64,000 nucleotides of DNA from Phenylobacterium sp. CCH9-H3. GTDB taxonomy: Bacteria; Pseudomonadota; Alphaproteobacteria; Caulobacterales; Caulobacteraceae. The notes below the pieces were generated by a model. The model was not told the origin of the DNA, searched no databases, and saw only the letters and a program-made list of their open reading frames with translations. The stretch spans positions 1 to 64,000 of the forward strand of contig NZ_LSJI01000103.1 in NCBI RefSeq assembly GCF_001557235.1, given 5' to 3'. Of the stretch, positions 51,001-60,032 are shown in pieces. The translations under genes and the position numbers were made by a program. Every line of letters starts with the position of its first letter. Position 1 is the first letter of the stretch.

Positions 51001-52954
51001 GATCGGGGGCGAGTCGCTGACGCTCACCGGCTCGGACGCCATCGTTCGCGTCGGCGACGGGACAACGGCCGGCGCGGCCTTCACCGCGACCATCGGTGCG
51101 CAACTCACGGGCGATGCGCGCCTCGTGAAGACGGACGCCGGCACGCTCGTGCTCGGCGCGGCGAACAGCTACGCCGGCGGCACGGTGGTCCAGGGCGGTC
51201 AACTGGTGGGCTCGGCCGGCAGCTTCGGCGCGGGCGCGATCGTCGACAATGCGGCGCTGATCCTCGACCAGGCGACGGACGCCGCGTTCGCCAACGCCAT
51301 CGAAGGCGCCGGGACCTTGGCGAAGCGCGGCGCGGGGCGCCTGACCTATACGGGCGCGGCAACGCTGACCGGCCCGACGACGGTGGAGGCCGGGATCCTT
51401 GCCGTGGACGGTTCGCTGGGCGGGTCGGCCGTGACGGTGCTAAGGGGCGCGACCCTGGGCGGCTCGGGCGCCGTGGGCTCGGTGACCCTCGAGGCCGGGG
51501 CCGCGATCACTCCGGCGGGCGACAGCATCGGCGTCCTGACGCTGAACGGGTCGCTCAGCCAGGCGGCGGGTTCGGTCTATCGGGTCCAGATCGACCCGAG
51601 CGGGGGCGCCTCGGACCGTCTCGCGGTGACCGGCTCTGCGAGCCTCGCCGGGGGCGCGGTTCTGGAGGTCTCTCGGGTCGGTTCGGCGCCCTACAGCCTG
51701 GGCGCCGTCTATACCGTGCTGCACGCCGAGGGCGGCGTCACCGGAACTTACAGCCTCACCGGCGACCTGGGGCCGATCTCGGCGTTCCTCGGCCTGCGCG
51801 ACAGCTACGACGCCAGCAACGTCTACCTGACCGTGACCCAGGTGCGGCCGCTGGAGGACGCCGGCGCGACGCCGAACCAGGTCGCCGCGGGCGGCGGCGC
51901 CGACAGCCTGCCGGCCAGCAATCCGGTGCGCGGAACGCTGGTGGGCTTGCCCACCGACGCCGGCGCCCAGGCGGCCTTCGACCAGATCTCGGGCGAGCCC
52001 AACGCCGCGGCCAAGGGTGTGCTGGTCGCCCAGGCTGCCGCCGTCCGCGACGCGGCTCTGGCTCGCCTGCGAGACACCGTCTGCGAGCTCGGCGATGGCA
52101 CGGCTCGCGCCGCAGGCTGTTCCGGCCTCTCCGACCGGGCGGCCGGCTGGGCGCAGGGCTTGGGTGGCTGGGGGGAGTTCGATGGCGGCCGCGGGACCGC
52201 GGCGGTCGATCACGACACAGCGGGGTTCCTCACCGGCCTCGATCTTCCGTTGGGGGCGTGGCGGCTTGGCGGGTTCGCGGGCTATAGCCGCTCAAGCTGG
52301 GATGTGGACGCGCGCCACGCCTCGGGCGACAGCGACGACTATCACGTGGGCGTCTACGGCGGACGGGCCTGGAACCGGCTTCGCCTGAAGCTCGGCGGCG
52401 GCTACACCTCGCACGACGTCTCCGCGCAAAGGTCCGTCGCATTCGCGACGATCTCCGACCGCCTGGAGGCGGACTACGACGCCAGCGCCGTGCAGGCGTT
52501 CGGAGAGTTCGGCTATCGCTTCGACGGCGCGGTCATCGGCCTGGAGCCGTTCGCCAATGTCGCTCATGTGCGCCTCCGCACCGATGGGTTTGCCGAGAAG
52601 GGTGGCGCGACCGCGCTCACTGCGGAGGCGCAGACCATGCAGTCCACGATCGCCATCCTGGGCGTGAGGCCCACGACCCAGGTCGATCTCGGCTCGGCCC
52701 GGGCCCATCTGCGAGGCTCGCTGGGTTGGCGGCACGCCTTCGGCGACATCGTTCCCAGGGCGACCCACCGCTTTGTCGGTGGGGCAGCCTTCAGCGTCGA
52801 GGGCGCGTCGCTGGCCCGCGACGCGGCCGTGCTCGAAGCTGGCGCCGACCTTGCCTTCGGACATGCGGGCGTGGCGAGCATCACCTACGGTGGTCAGTTC
52901 GGAGACGGCGTCACGGATCAACGCGTGCGGGTCGATATCCGTCTGACCTTCTAA
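48020..52954 (+). CDS. autotransporter (type Va) with repeated passenger
   Basis: A 1644-residue surface protein: long signal peptide to about residue 37 (ending PHAAWA), a beta-helical passenger rich in Gly, Thr and Val with autotransporter-associated repeats (LVLSADNTYTGGTQVSAGRL), and a C-terminal barrel from about 1365 to 1644 starting near RAAGWAQGLGGWGEF and ending VRVDIRLTF with terminal Phe. Two units of about 300 residues are related: each has a GTLxIxGxL block (from about 495 and 794) and an NFWDG block (near 602 and 917). A Gly then Pro-rich linker (PPGPPPPPPTFNF) joins the units. Likely adhesin or biofilm protein. No protease triad is evident. Confidence 0.9.
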   Translation: MVRVHRLSRSARAPGLLVTASYLALAAAALAPHAAWAGAYSAGSEAALKTAIQSANADADASATITLTGAFAITDPATIPAATKPIEINTGGFTLSGAVFNGPGALSVSGGGTVGFSGTTSVLGGDLTVSGATLRVESGAKLTAPAGAMSRITGATSDVVVDGAGSVLTSGLIRIGEAAGAASTVTVQNGGTFRLNSTSGAFSVIGFGANSNGSLTVTGAGSRLEVDSLLGVGSSNVSAAGTLTISSGATATIGSYLQMGQLSGSAPTTQPHVQVVGAGSTLVAGNQVRIFKGDMEVLGGAVVTAPSIQMGGANGTSILLVSGAGSNFTSSGAVTVGNGNGNTSIVTLADGGVLSADGGLTMATAATRTGVLNIGGTEGGAAAAAGSLNAATLAFGTGTGRLNFNHTGTNYAFSPVITGAGAINQVAGVTHLTGNSAAFTGTTTISGGALHVDGTLGGAGSSVSVASGGVLGGSGSIGGNVAVTNGVLAPGNSPGTLNIGGNLTLAAASVLDVEFGESNVVGGPLNDLVKVGGALTLDGTINVAVTAGGVFDAGLYRVIGYGGALTDNGLVVGTTPPGSTVTVQTAVDGQVNLVNTAGFTVNFWDGDGGGSSGNNALDGGAGTWTAATTNWTIETGAVNAAYVPDSFVVFAAAPGLVTVDNGAGAVRVGGLQFAVDGYSLGGAPLTLTGAAATIRVGDGTADGVNSTATLGGVLSGTARLVKTDLGTLVLSADNTYTGGTQVSAGRLLVNGTQAAGVAANTVGASGTLGGTGRLGGNLTVDGALAPGGLAGPGTLTIDGDLVMNAGARLNVRLGQAGTTGGALNDLLVVNGDLTLDGTLNVTQSAGGIFGPGIYRLIDYTGALTDQGLALGTLAGTGTNAIQTSIAGQVNLINTAPPSGGGGGGGDPPGPPPPPPTFNFWDGGGQGADGAISGGSGTWRAAGGQGWTDTAGATNGAYANGGFAIFAGQGGLVNVDNSQGAVQASGLQFAADGYRIGGESLTLTGSDAIVRVGDGTTAGAAFTATIGAQLTGDARLVKTDAGTLVLGAANSYAGGTVVQGGQLVGSAGSFGAGAIVDNAALILDQATDAAFANAIEGAGTLAKRGAGRLTYTGAATLTGPTTVEAGILAVDGSLGGSAVTVLRGATLGGSGAVGSVTLEAGAAITPAGDSIGVLTLNGSLSQAAGSVYRVQIDPSGGASDRLAVTGSASLAGGAVLEVSRVGSAPYSLGAVYTVLHAEGGVTGTYSLTGDLGPISAFLGLRDSYDASNVYLTVTQVRPLEDAGATPNQVAAGGGADSLPASNPVRGTLVGLPTDAGAQAAFDQISGEPNAAAKGVLVAQAAAVRDAALARLRDTVCELGDGTARAAGCSGLSDRAAGWAQGLGGWGEFDGGRGTAAVDHDTAGFLTGLDLPLGAWRLGGFAGYSRSSWDVDARHASGDSDDYHVGVYGGRAWNRLRLKLGGGYTSHDVSAQRSVAFATISDRLEADYDASAVQAFGEFGYRFDGAVIGLEPFANVAHVRLRTDGFAEKGGATALTAEAQTMQSTIAILGVRPTTQVDLGSARAHLRGSLGWRHAFGDIVPRATHRFVGGAAFSVEGASLARDAAVLEAGADLAFGHAGVASITYGGQFGDGVTDQRVRVDIRLTF
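49500..51180 (+). repeat. tandem ~0.9-kb related units within the autotransporter gene
   Basis: The blocks 49500-49815 and 50395-50705 encode similar sequences (GGALNDLLVVNGDLTLDGT against GGPLNDLVKVGGALTLDGT). The blocks 49825-50240 and 50770-51180 do too (RVGDGTADGVNSTATLGG against RVGDGTTAGAAFTATIGA). Identity is clearly above the background of beta-helix repeats, so one unit arose by internal duplication and then diverged. Confidence 0.65.
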
Positions 52955-53394
52955 GCGAAGCTTCCGTCGACGGCGGCCAGGTCGAGACTGCGACCTTTCC
53001 GTCTCGGCTCCAGACGATCGTGCTCTGCCGGGGCGTCGGCGACGCCCCCGGGAGGAAGCGCGTCATCGGCCGGCCGATCGCTGCGATGCGACGCGGGAAA
53101 CCTCGCGGTCTTCCGCGCCCTCAGCCATTTCGCCTACCGGCATGCCGAGGGCGCCTTCGCCCGACGGGCGCGGCTGAGCCCCCTTACCGCGAGATTGAAG
53201 TGGCCGGGCGCGCGCCGACGGAACGTTGAGCGGCGCTCACTGCTTCATGAAACGACGCCGGGCTCATCAGCGACGGACCGGAGGTTCATCTTGGAACGAC
53301 CGATCCAACAGTCCCATCGCCGGATGCGAGCCGCGGCGTCGCTGCGCGCCGGCGGCGGGGCGTCGCCGGAGAACCACGAAAGGATGGCCGACCT
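52955..53394. other. 440-bp gap before paoA with possible decayed LysR start
   Basis: No intact gene is present. Codons from 53084 to about 53200 on the plus strand read GNLAVFRALSHFAYRHAEG then FARRARLSPLTARLK, which resembles the helix-turn-helix start of LysR regulators (compare DFADLSYFLEIARHRNF of the intact LysR gene at 57230). No start codon or continuing ligand domain is evident. The rest of the gap should hold the pao promoter; AAAGGATGG lies close to the paoA start. Confidence 0.35.
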
Positions 53395-54027
53395 ATGCAG
53401 AGTCCGTTTGACGAGGTGTCGCGGCGAGGCGTCCTTGCGACCGGCGCGGCGGCCACGGTCGCCATGACCGTGGCCGACCCCGCGGCCGCCGAGACGCCGA
53501 CCTCCCCTGCGCCCTCGTTCGCCAAGGTGAGTTTCGAGGTCAATGGCGCCCGGCGCGACCTGGAGCTCGACACCCGCACCACCCTGCTCGACGCGCTGCG
53601 GGAGCACCTGCGGCTGACCGGCACGAAGAAGGGCTGCGACCATGGCCAGTGCGGCGCCTGCACGGTGATCGTCGACGGCCGCCGCATCAATTCCTGCCTG
53701 AGCCTGGCGGTGATGCACGAAGGCGCGAAGGTCACGACCATCGAGGGGCTTGGCGCGCCCGAGAGGCTGCACCCGATGCAGGCGGCCTTCATCAAGCACG
53801 ACGGCTTCCAGTGCGGCTACTGCACGCCGGGCCAGATCTGCTCGGCCGTCGCGGTGCTCGACGAGATCACGGCCGGCGTGCCGAGTCACGTGAGCGAAAG
53901 CCTCACCGAGCCGCCGCAGCCGACCGAGGATGAGGTGCGTGAGCGGATGAGCGGCAACATCTGCCGCTGCGGCGCCTATTCCAACATCCACGAGGCGATC
54001 GCCGAAGTCGCCGGGAGGACCGCATGA
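53395..54027 (+). CDS. paoA: aldehyde oxidase iron-sulfur subunit PaoA-like, Tat-exported
   Basis: A 210-residue [2Fe-2S] electron-transfer subunit of the xanthine-oxidase family. A Tat signal [16 protein letters not shown] opens the protein, so the complex acts in the periplasm. Cysteines of the plant-type cluster are in [12 protein letters not shown] with a later C in NSCLSL, and of the second cluster in [12 protein letters not shown] and [11 protein letters not shown]. Order A-B-C and sizes match E. coli PaoABC, which oxidises aromatic aldehydes to acids. Overlaps paoB by 4 bp. Confidence 0.9.
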   Translation: MQSPFDEVSRRGVLATGAAATVAMTVADPAAAETPTSPAPSFAKVSFEVNGARRDLELDTRTTLLDALREHLRLTGTKKGCDHGQCGACTVIVDGRRINSCLSLAVMHEGAKVTTIEGLGAPERLHPMQAAFIKHDGFQCGYCTPGQICSAVAVLDEITAGVPSHVSESLTEPPQPTEDEVRERMSGNICRCGAYSNIHEAIAEVAGRTA

Positions 54028-54974
54028 GGGCCTTCACCTATGAGCGCGCCGGCTCGCCCGTCGAGGCGGCGACGAAGGCGGCGCGCACGCCCGGAGCGCG
54101 GTTCATCGCCGGCGGCACCAACCTGCTCGACCTCATGAAGCTCGAGATCGAAACGCCCACGCACCTGATCGACGTCAATGGGCTGGGGTTCGACAAGATC
54201 GAGCGGACGCCGGAGGGCGGACTGCGGATCGGCGCGCTGGTCCGCAACACCGATCTGGCGGCCCATGACACGGTCCGGCGCGACTACGGCGTGCTGAGCC
54301 GCGCGTTGCTGGCCGGCGCCTCGGGGCAGTTGCGCAACAAGGCGACGACCGCCGGCAACCTGATGCAGCGGACGCGCTGTCCGTACTTCTACGACACCAA
54401 CCAGCCCTGCAATAAGCGCGAGCCCGGCAGCGGCTGCTCGGCCATCGGCGGCTTCAGCCGGCAACTCGCGGTGGTCGGGTCGAGCCCGGCCTGCATCGCC
54501 ACCCACCCCAGCGACATGGCGGTGGCCATGCGAGCCCTCGACGCGACGGTGGAGACGGTGGACGCGTCTGGCCAGACGCGGGCCATTCCGATCGCGGACT
54601 TCCACCGCCTGCCGGGCGACACACCGCAGGTGGAGACCGCGCTGAAGCCCGGCGAACTGATCACCGCGGTCACCCTGCCGAAGCCGCTGGGCGGGCGGCA
54701 CGTCTATCGCAAGGTGCGCGACCGGGCCTCCTACGCCTTTGCGCTGGTGTCGGTGGCGGCGGTGGTCCAGCGCGACGGCTCAGGCCGCGTGGCCCTGGGC
54801 GGCGTGGCGCACAAGCCCTGGCGCGTGGAGGCCGCCGAGGTCGAGATGCCGAAGGGCGCCCAGGCCGTGACGGCGCGGCTGCTCGCGGGCGCCAAGCCCA
54901 CGGAACACAACGCATTCAAGGTGAAGCTCGCCGAGCGGACGCTCGCCGGCGTGCTGGCCCAGGCGAGGACCTGA
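54024..54974 (+). CDS. paoB: aldehyde oxidase FAD subunit PaoB-like
   Basis: A 316-residue flavin subunit. The FAD-binding loop [13 protein letters not shown] is near the start, [20 protein letters not shown] follows, and cysteines in [20 protein letters not shown] and the following C correspond to the extra [4Fe-4S] cluster known from E. coli PaoB. It passes electrons between the molybdenum subunit and the final acceptor. Overlaps paoA (ATGA); paoC follows after 3 bp. Confidence 0.9.
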   Translation: MRAFTYERAGSPVEAATKAARTPGARFIAGGTNLLDLMKLEIETPTHLIDVNGLGFDKIERTPEGGLRIGALVRNTDLAAHDTVRRDYGVLSRALLAGASGQLRNKATTAGNLMQRTRCPYFYDTNQPCNKREPGSGCSAIGGFSRQLAVVGSSPACIATHPSDMAVAMRALDATVETVDASGQTRAIPIADFHRLPGDTPQVETALKPGELITAVTLPKPLGGRHVYRKVRDRASYAFALVSVAAVVQRDGSGRVALGGVAHKPWRVEAAEVEMPKGAQAVTARLLAGAKPTEHNAFKVKLAERTLAGVLAQART

Positions 54975-54977
54975 CCG

Positions 54978-57185
54978 ATGAAGTTCGACACTCCCGCCAC
55001 GACCAACCCCATCGACCAACTGAAGGTCGTCGGCAAACCCGCCGATCGCATCGACGGAGCGCTGAAGACCACGGGTACGGCGCCCTATGCGAACGACCGG
55101 CATGACGTCGCGGCCAACCAGGCCTACGGCTACGTCGTCGGCGCCGCGATCGGGAAGGGCCGCATCGCGTCGATGGATCTCACTCGGGCCCGGGCCGCCC
55201 CAGGCGTGATCGCCATCGTGACGGCGCAGAACGCGGGCAAGCTGGCGAAGCCCGAGCGGAACACGGCGCCGTTGCTGGCCGGGCCGGAGGTCCGCCACTA
55301 TCACCAGGCGGTGGCGCTGGTCGTGGCCGAAACGTTCGAGCAGGCGCGCGCCGCGGCCGGCCTCGTCCAGGTTCGCTATGTGAAGACCGACGGCCGCTTC
55401 GATCTGGCGGCGTCGCGGGGCTCGGCGATCAAGCCGCCGCCGAGCTGGTACGGCGATGCCGACACGGCGGTGGGCGACTTTTCCGGCGCCTTCGCGGCAG
55501 CCCCGGTGAAGCTCGACGCGACCTACACGACGCCGCCCCAGTCCCACGCGATGATGGAGCCGCACGCCACCGTCGCGGCTTGGCGGGGGGACGAACTCAC
55601 CGTCTGGACGTCGAACCAGATGATCGATTGGGGCGCGACCGACCTCGCCCAGACGCTGGGGATCCCGAAGGAGAAGGTGCGGCTGGTGTCGCCCTTCATC
55701 GGCGGCGGCTTCGGCGGCAAGCTGTTCCTGCGCGCCGACGTCGTGCTGGCCGCGCTGGGGGCCCGCGCGGCTGGCCGGCCCGTACGCGTCGCGCTGACCC
55801 GGCCGCTGATGGCCAACAACACGACGCACCGTACAGCGACCATCCAGCGCATCCGTATCGGCTGTTCGCGCGACGGGAAGATCACCGCGATCGGCCACGA
55901 AGGCTGGTCGGGCGACCAGCCGGGCGGGCAACCCGAGCCGACCGTGTCTCAGACCCGCCTGCTCTATGCCGGCCCGAACCGGATGACCGCCATGCGGCTG
56001 GCCGTGCTGGACCTGCCCGAGGCCAACGCCATGCGCGCGCCGGGCGAGGCGCCCGGCATGATGGCGCTGGAGATCGCCATGGACGAGATGGCCGAGAAGC
56101 TCGGGCTCGACCCCATCGAGTTCCGGATCCTCAACGACACGCAGGTCGATCCCGAGGACCCCAAGCGGCCCTTCTCGCAGCGTCGGCTCACAGAATGCCT
56201 CCGCCAAGGCGCGCAGCGCTTCGGCTGGAGCCGCCGGAACCCGGCTCCCGGCAAGGCGCGCGAGGCCGACTGGCTGGTCGGGATGGGGGTCGCGGCGGCG
56301 TTCCGCAACAACATCGTCGCGAAGTCCGCCGCCCGTGTCCGCCTGGAAGGGAGCGGTCGCGTCGTCGTCGAAACCGACATGACCGACATCGGCACCGGCA
56401 GCTACACCATCATCGGTCAGACGGCCGCCGAGATGATGGGCGTGCCGCTGCGCCAGGTGCTGGTGCGGCTCGGGGACTCGTCGTTCCCGGTCTCGGCCGG
56501 CTCCGGCGGCCAGTGGGGCGGCAACAGCTCCACCGCCGGCGTCTATGCGGCTTGCATGAAGCTGCGCGAGGCGGTGGCCCAGAGGCTGGGCCTGAACGCG
56601 GTCGACGCCGAATTCGTGGAGGGCGAGGTCAGGTCCGGAGGCCGCGTCCGCAAGCTGACGGAAGCCGTCGCCGCCGGCGACCTCGTCGCCGAGGACGTCA
56701 TGGAATACGGGGATCTCGACAAGCGCTACCAGCAATCGACCTTCGGAGCCCATTTCGTGGAGGTCGGCGTCGACGCCTACACCGGCGAGACGCGCGTGCG
56801 GCGCATGCTGGCGGTCTGCGCCGCCGGCCGGATCCTCAATCCGAAGACGGCGCGGAGCCAGGTGATCGGCGCCATGACCATGGGCGTGGGCGCGGCGCTG
56901 ATGGAGGAGCTGGCCGTCGACACCCGGCGGGGCTTCTTCGTCAACCATGACCTGGCGGGCTACGAGGCGCCGGTGCATGCCGATATCCCGCACCAGGAGG
57001 TGATCTTCCTGGACGAGGTCGATCCCGTCTCCTCGCCGATGAAGGCCAAGGGCGTCGGCGAGCTCGGCATCTGCGGCGTAGCTGCGGCGGTGGCCAACGC
57101 CATCTACAATGCGACGGGCGTTCGGGTGCGCGACTATCCGATCACCCTGGACAAACACCTCGACCGGCTGCCTCAACTGGCGTGA
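54978..57185 (+). CDS. paoC: aldehyde oxidase molybdenum subunit PaoC-like
   Basis: A 735-residue molybdopterin cytosine dinucleotide-binding subunit. Recognised segments: IGGGFGGKLFLRADV, the Arg in NAMRAPGEAPGMMALE, GQWGGNSSTAG, and the catalytic glutamate E695 in KGVGELGICG. It hydroxylates aldehydes to carboxylic acids with water as oxygen source. The dedicated insertion chaperone (PaoD) is not in the window. In context it could convert an aromatic aldehyde (vanillin/syringaldehyde type) into the acid used by the enzymes further right; this is inference. Confidence 0.92.
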   Translation: MKFDTPATTNPIDQLKVVGKPADRIDGALKTTGTAPYANDRHDVAANQAYGYVVGAAIGKGRIASMDLTRARAAPGVIAIVTAQNAGKLAKPERNTAPLLAGPEVRHYHQAVALVVAETFEQARAAAGLVQVRYVKTDGRFDLAASRGSAIKPPPSWYGDADTAVGDFSGAFAAAPVKLDATYTTPPQSHAMMEPHATVAAWRGDELTVWTSNQMIDWGATDLAQTLGIPKEKVRLVSPFIGGGFGGKLFLRADVVLAALGARAAGRPVRVALTRPLMANNTTHRTATIQRIRIGCSRDGKITAIGHEGWSGDQPGGQPEPTVSQTRLLYAGPNRMTAMRLAVLDLPEANAMRAPGEAPGMMALEIAMDEMAEKLGLDPIEFRILNDTQVDPEDPKRPFSQRRLTECLRQGAQRFGWSRRNPAPGKAREADWLVGMGVAAAFRNNIVAKSAARVRLEGSGRVVVETDMTDIGTGSYTIIGQTAAEMMGVPLRQVLVRLGDSSFPVSAGSGGQWGGNSSTAGVYAACMKLREAVAQRLGLNAVDAEFVEGEVRSGGRVRKLTEAVAAGDLVAEDVMEYGDLDKRYQQSTFGAHFVEVGVDAYTGETRVRRMLAVCAAGRILNPKTARSQVIGAMTMGVGAALMEELAVDTRRGFFVNHDLAGYEAPVHADIPHQEVIFLDEVDPVSSPMKAKGVGELGICGVAAAVANAIYNATGVRVRDYPITLDKHLDRLPQLA

Positions 57186-57229
57186 GGGGAGGGTTCACTG
57201 CGTCGGGCCCGCGCCACCCGCGAGGCCGC

Positions 57230-58138
57230 ATGCAGTTCCGTCGCTCAGATTTCGCCGATCTCTCCTACTTCCTGGAGATCGCCAGGCATCGCAACTTCCG
57301 CCGCGCTGGGCTCGAGTTGGGCTTGAGCGCCTCGGCCCTCAGCCACGCGCTGAAGGGGCTGGAGGCGCGCCTGGGCGTGCGGCTCTTGAACCGCACCAGC
57401 CGCAGTGTGACCCTCACCGCCGCCGGCGAGAAACTGCGCGATGCGATCCTCGCGCCCTACGAGGACATCGGCCGCGCGGTCGATGTGCTCAACCGGTTCC
57501 GCGACTCGCCCATCGGCCGCATCCGGCTGAGCGTACCCACCGAGGCCGCCGAGTTGCTGGTCGGCCCGGTGCTGGCGACCTTCGTCGAACGCTACCCGGA
57601 TCTGGAGATCGAGATCTCGGTCAGCAACCGTCTGATAGACGTGATCGAGAGCGGGTTCGATGGCGGCATCCGCTACGGGGGGACCGTGCCCGAGGACATG
57701 GTCGCCCAGCGCCTCTCCCCCGACATTCGATGGCTCGTCGTCGCCGCGCCCACCTACCTCGAGCGGTTCGGCGTTCCGAGGCACCCCAACGATCTGCTGC
57801 AGCATCGCTGCATCCGCATCCGGATCGGAGACGACCGTATCTATCGGTGGGAGTTCGAGCGGGGCGAGGAACAGCTGGAGATCGACGTCCCCGGCTCCAT
57901 CGTCGTCGACCAGGCGGAGGTGGGTCTCGTCGCCGTAAAGCGTGGGGCCGGTCTGATCTATGCGCCGGAGCCGGCCGTGACCCGGGCCGTCGAGGCGGGC
58001 GAACTGCAGATCGTGCTGGAAGAGTGGGCGCCGGTCGGCGGTGGTCTCCACCTCTACTATCCCAGCCGCCGACAGGCGCCGATCGGCCTGAAGCTGTTCG
58101 TCGATCTTGTCCGCGAGCTGCAGCCGCTCGGGCTCTGA
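57230..58138 (+). CDS. LysR-family transcriptional regulator
   Basis: A 302-residue regulator with the N-terminal helix-turn-helix (SYFLEIARHRNFRRAGLELG, then SASALSHALKGLEARLGV) and a periplasmic-binding-protein-like effector domain. The ATG at 57230 gives MQFRRSDFADL, the usual LysR opening. It follows paoC by 44 bp on the same strand, so it is probably co-transcribed with pao and controls it. Effector unknown, plausibly an aromatic aldehyde or acid. Confidence 0.9.
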   Translation: MQFRRSDFADLSYFLEIARHRNFRRAGLELGLSASALSHALKGLEARLGVRLLNRTSRSVTLTAAGEKLRDAILAPYEDIGRAVDVLNRFRDSPIGRIRLSVPTEAAELLVGPVLATFVERYPDLEIEISVSNRLIDVIESGFDGGIRYGGTVPEDMVAQRLSPDIRWLVVAAPTYLERFGVPRHPNDLLQHRCIRIRIGDDRIYRWEFERGEEQLEIDVPGSIVVDQAEVGLVAVKRGAGLIYAPEPAVTRAVEAGELQIVLEEWAPVGGGLHLYYPSRRQAPIGLKLFVDLVRELQPLGL

Positions 58139-58282
58139 TCATCGACGTCCGTGCATCGGGCCATGAGATGACGACGAGCTCGTCGCGGGACGCTTCAGCC
58201 CGCCGCCATCGTGATCAGGCCGCCGTGGTCGTGCCGCGGCGGGGCGCCCCGCATGCCCGCGCCCACATGTCCGACCGGCGGG

Positions 58283-59866
58283 TTATGGCCTGCTCAGAAA
58301 GGTCTCCCGCAGTTCACGCTTGAGGACCTTGCCGCTGGCGTTCTTGGGAAGCGCCTCCGCGATCTCGATCCGCTTCGGGCGCTTGTAGCCGGCGAGATGC
58401 TCGCGACAGTGGGCTTCGAGGTCCGCCACCGTCGGCGTCTCGCCGGGACGCGCGACCACAACCGCGGTGACCGCCTCGATCCAGCGCGCGTCGGGCAGCC
58501 CGAAGACCGCCGCCTCCGCCACCTGCGGATGGGCGAAGAGCACCTCCTCGATCTCGCGGCTGGCGACGTTCTCGCCACCGGTCTTGATCATGTCCTTCTT
58601 GCGGTCGACCACATAGAGGTAGCCATCGGCGTCGAGGCGGCCCAGGTCGCCGCTGTGGAACCAGCCGCCCCGGAAGGCGTCGGCGGTCTTCACCTCGTCC
58701 CGGTAGTAGCCCAGCATCGCCTGCGGGCTGCGATGGACGATCTCGCCGACCTCGCCCGTCGGGACGTCGTTGTCGTCGTCGTCGACCACCCGGGTCTCGA
58801 CATTTATGGCCGGCCTGCCGGCGGAGCCGAGTTTGCGCAGCTGGTCGCCGGGCTTCAGCACCGTCGCCATCGGGGCCATCTCGGTCTGGCCGTAGAAGTT
58901 CCACAGCCGCAGGCCCGGAAGCCGCCGCAGCAGTTCCTCGATGATCGCGGTCGGCATGATCGAGGCGCCATAGTAGCCCTTCATGAGCGACGAGAGGTCG
59001 CGCCGCTCGAAGTCGGGGTGCCGCAGCAGCGAGATCCAGACCGTCGGCGGGCAGAACAGCTTGGTGATGCGCTCAGCCTCAATGGTCGCCAGCATGGCCG
59101 CGGGATCGGGCGCGCGGAGCAGGATGCTGGTGGCGCCCAGGTAGAGGTCAACGCTCAGGAAACAGTCGAGCTGGGCGCAGTGGTAGAGCGGCAGGCAGTG
59201 CAGCTCGATGTCGTCGGCTTCCATGCCGCCGTCGACGACGCAGCTCACATACTGGGCGAGAAGGGCGCGGGAGCTGAGCAGGGCGCCCTTGGGCCGGGAC
59301 TCCGTGCCGCTAGTGTACATGATCTGCACCGCATCGTCCTCGCTGCGGCCGCACTGGGCCGGCGCCTCGGCGGGGTGGTCGAGCCAGGCGTCGGCCGCAG
59401 TCCAGCCCGCCGGGGTTGCGGCGCCCGTGTGGTGCAGGAAGGCCTTCAGGCGGGGCGGCGAGGCCATCAGGGCGAACGCCTCGTCGCATGTGGCGCACAA
59501 CGCGTCCTCGGCGATCACGGCGCAGGCGCCCGAGTGGTCCAGGATGTAGGCGACCTCGGTCGGGCCCAGCATGAAGTTGATGGGCGTGAAGACCGCTCCG
59601 GCCCGGATGATCGCGAAGCGCAGGATCACATAGCTGCGGTTGTTGTGGGCGAAGACGGCGACCCGGTCGCCTTCGATGACCCCCGCCGCCCGGAGCGCAT
59701 TCGCCGCCCGGTCGATCAGGCCGTCGAGCTCGGCGTAGGTGTCGCGCCGGCCTTCGTAGACCAGCGCCGTCTTCGTGGGCGTGCGTCGGGCCTGCAGGCG
59801 CACGACGTCGCTGACCAGGCGGTTGCGCGCGGCGGCTACCAACGACCGGGTCTGGGGAGAGAACAT
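58283..59866 (-). CDS. AMP-forming acyl-CoA ligase
   Basis: A 527-residue ANL enzyme: YTSGTESRPKGALLSSRALL is the phosphate loop, NFYGQTEMAPMA the A5 motif, GWFHSGDLGRLDADGYLYVV the A7 motif and KNASGKVLKREL the catalytic lysine segment. The ATG at 59866 (MFSPQTRSL) has AAGGAG upstream. It is divergent from the Rieske oxygenase gene across 166 bp and shares that control region. It may activate an aromatic or phenylpropanoid acid; the family also includes fatty acid and carnitine CoA ligases. Confidence 0.88.
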   Translation of the reverse strand: MFSPQTRSLVAAARNRLVSDVVRLQARRTPTKTALVYEGRRDTYAELDGLIDRAANALRAAGVIEGDRVAVFAHNNRSYVILRFAIIRAGAVFTPINFMLGPTEVAYILDHSGACAVIAEDALCATCDEAFALMASPPRLKAFLHHTGAATPAGWTAADAWLDHPAEAPAQCGRSEDDAVQIMYTSGTESRPKGALLSSRALLAQYVSCVVDGGMEADDIELHCLPLYHCAQLDCFLSVDLYLGATSILLRAPDPAAMLATIEAERITKLFCPPTVWISLLRHPDFERRDLSSLMKGYYGASIMPTAIIEELLRRLPGLRLWNFYGQTEMAPMATVLKPGDQLRKLGSAGRPAINVETRVVDDDDNDVPTGEVGEIVHRSPQAMLGYYRDEVKTADAFRGGWFHSGDLGRLDADGYLYVVDRKKDMIKTGGENVASREIEEVLFAHPQVAEAAVFGLPDARWIEAVTAVVVARPGETPTVADLEAHCREHLAGYKRPKRIEIAEALPKNASGKVLKRELRETFLSRP

Positions 59867-59986
59867 CTGCGGCTCCTTCGGAGGGGTGGTCGCTGTCGGT
59901 CGGCGAGCGGTCTCGGCGCCCCTTCCGGGTCTTGTTCTTTGCGGCCGAGACGGACCGCGCGGTCTGTTGATCATTGAAAAACTATT

Positions 59987-60001
59987 CCAACTGGTCAATA
60001 T
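59987..60001 (+). promoter_or_regulatory. shared motif copy A in front of the Rieske gene
   Basis: CCAACTGGTCAATAT lies 32 bp before the Rieske ATG and 120 bp from the divergent ligase start. It differs from copy B (61169-61183) at only 2 of 15 positions. The core CCAACTGG is a near-palindrome in an AT-rich setting, as for a repressor site. Confidence 0.5.
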
Positions 60002-60032
60002 TTTTCGAAACAAGATGAATCGGGAGGACGAC

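Noticed and set aside
46808..51202. Very long open frame on the minus strand opposite the PEP-CTERM and autotransporter genes
   Set aside because: It is an antisense shadow caused by high GC; its translation is Arg/Gly/Pro/Val-rich without any domain, while the plus strand has clear signal peptides and domains.
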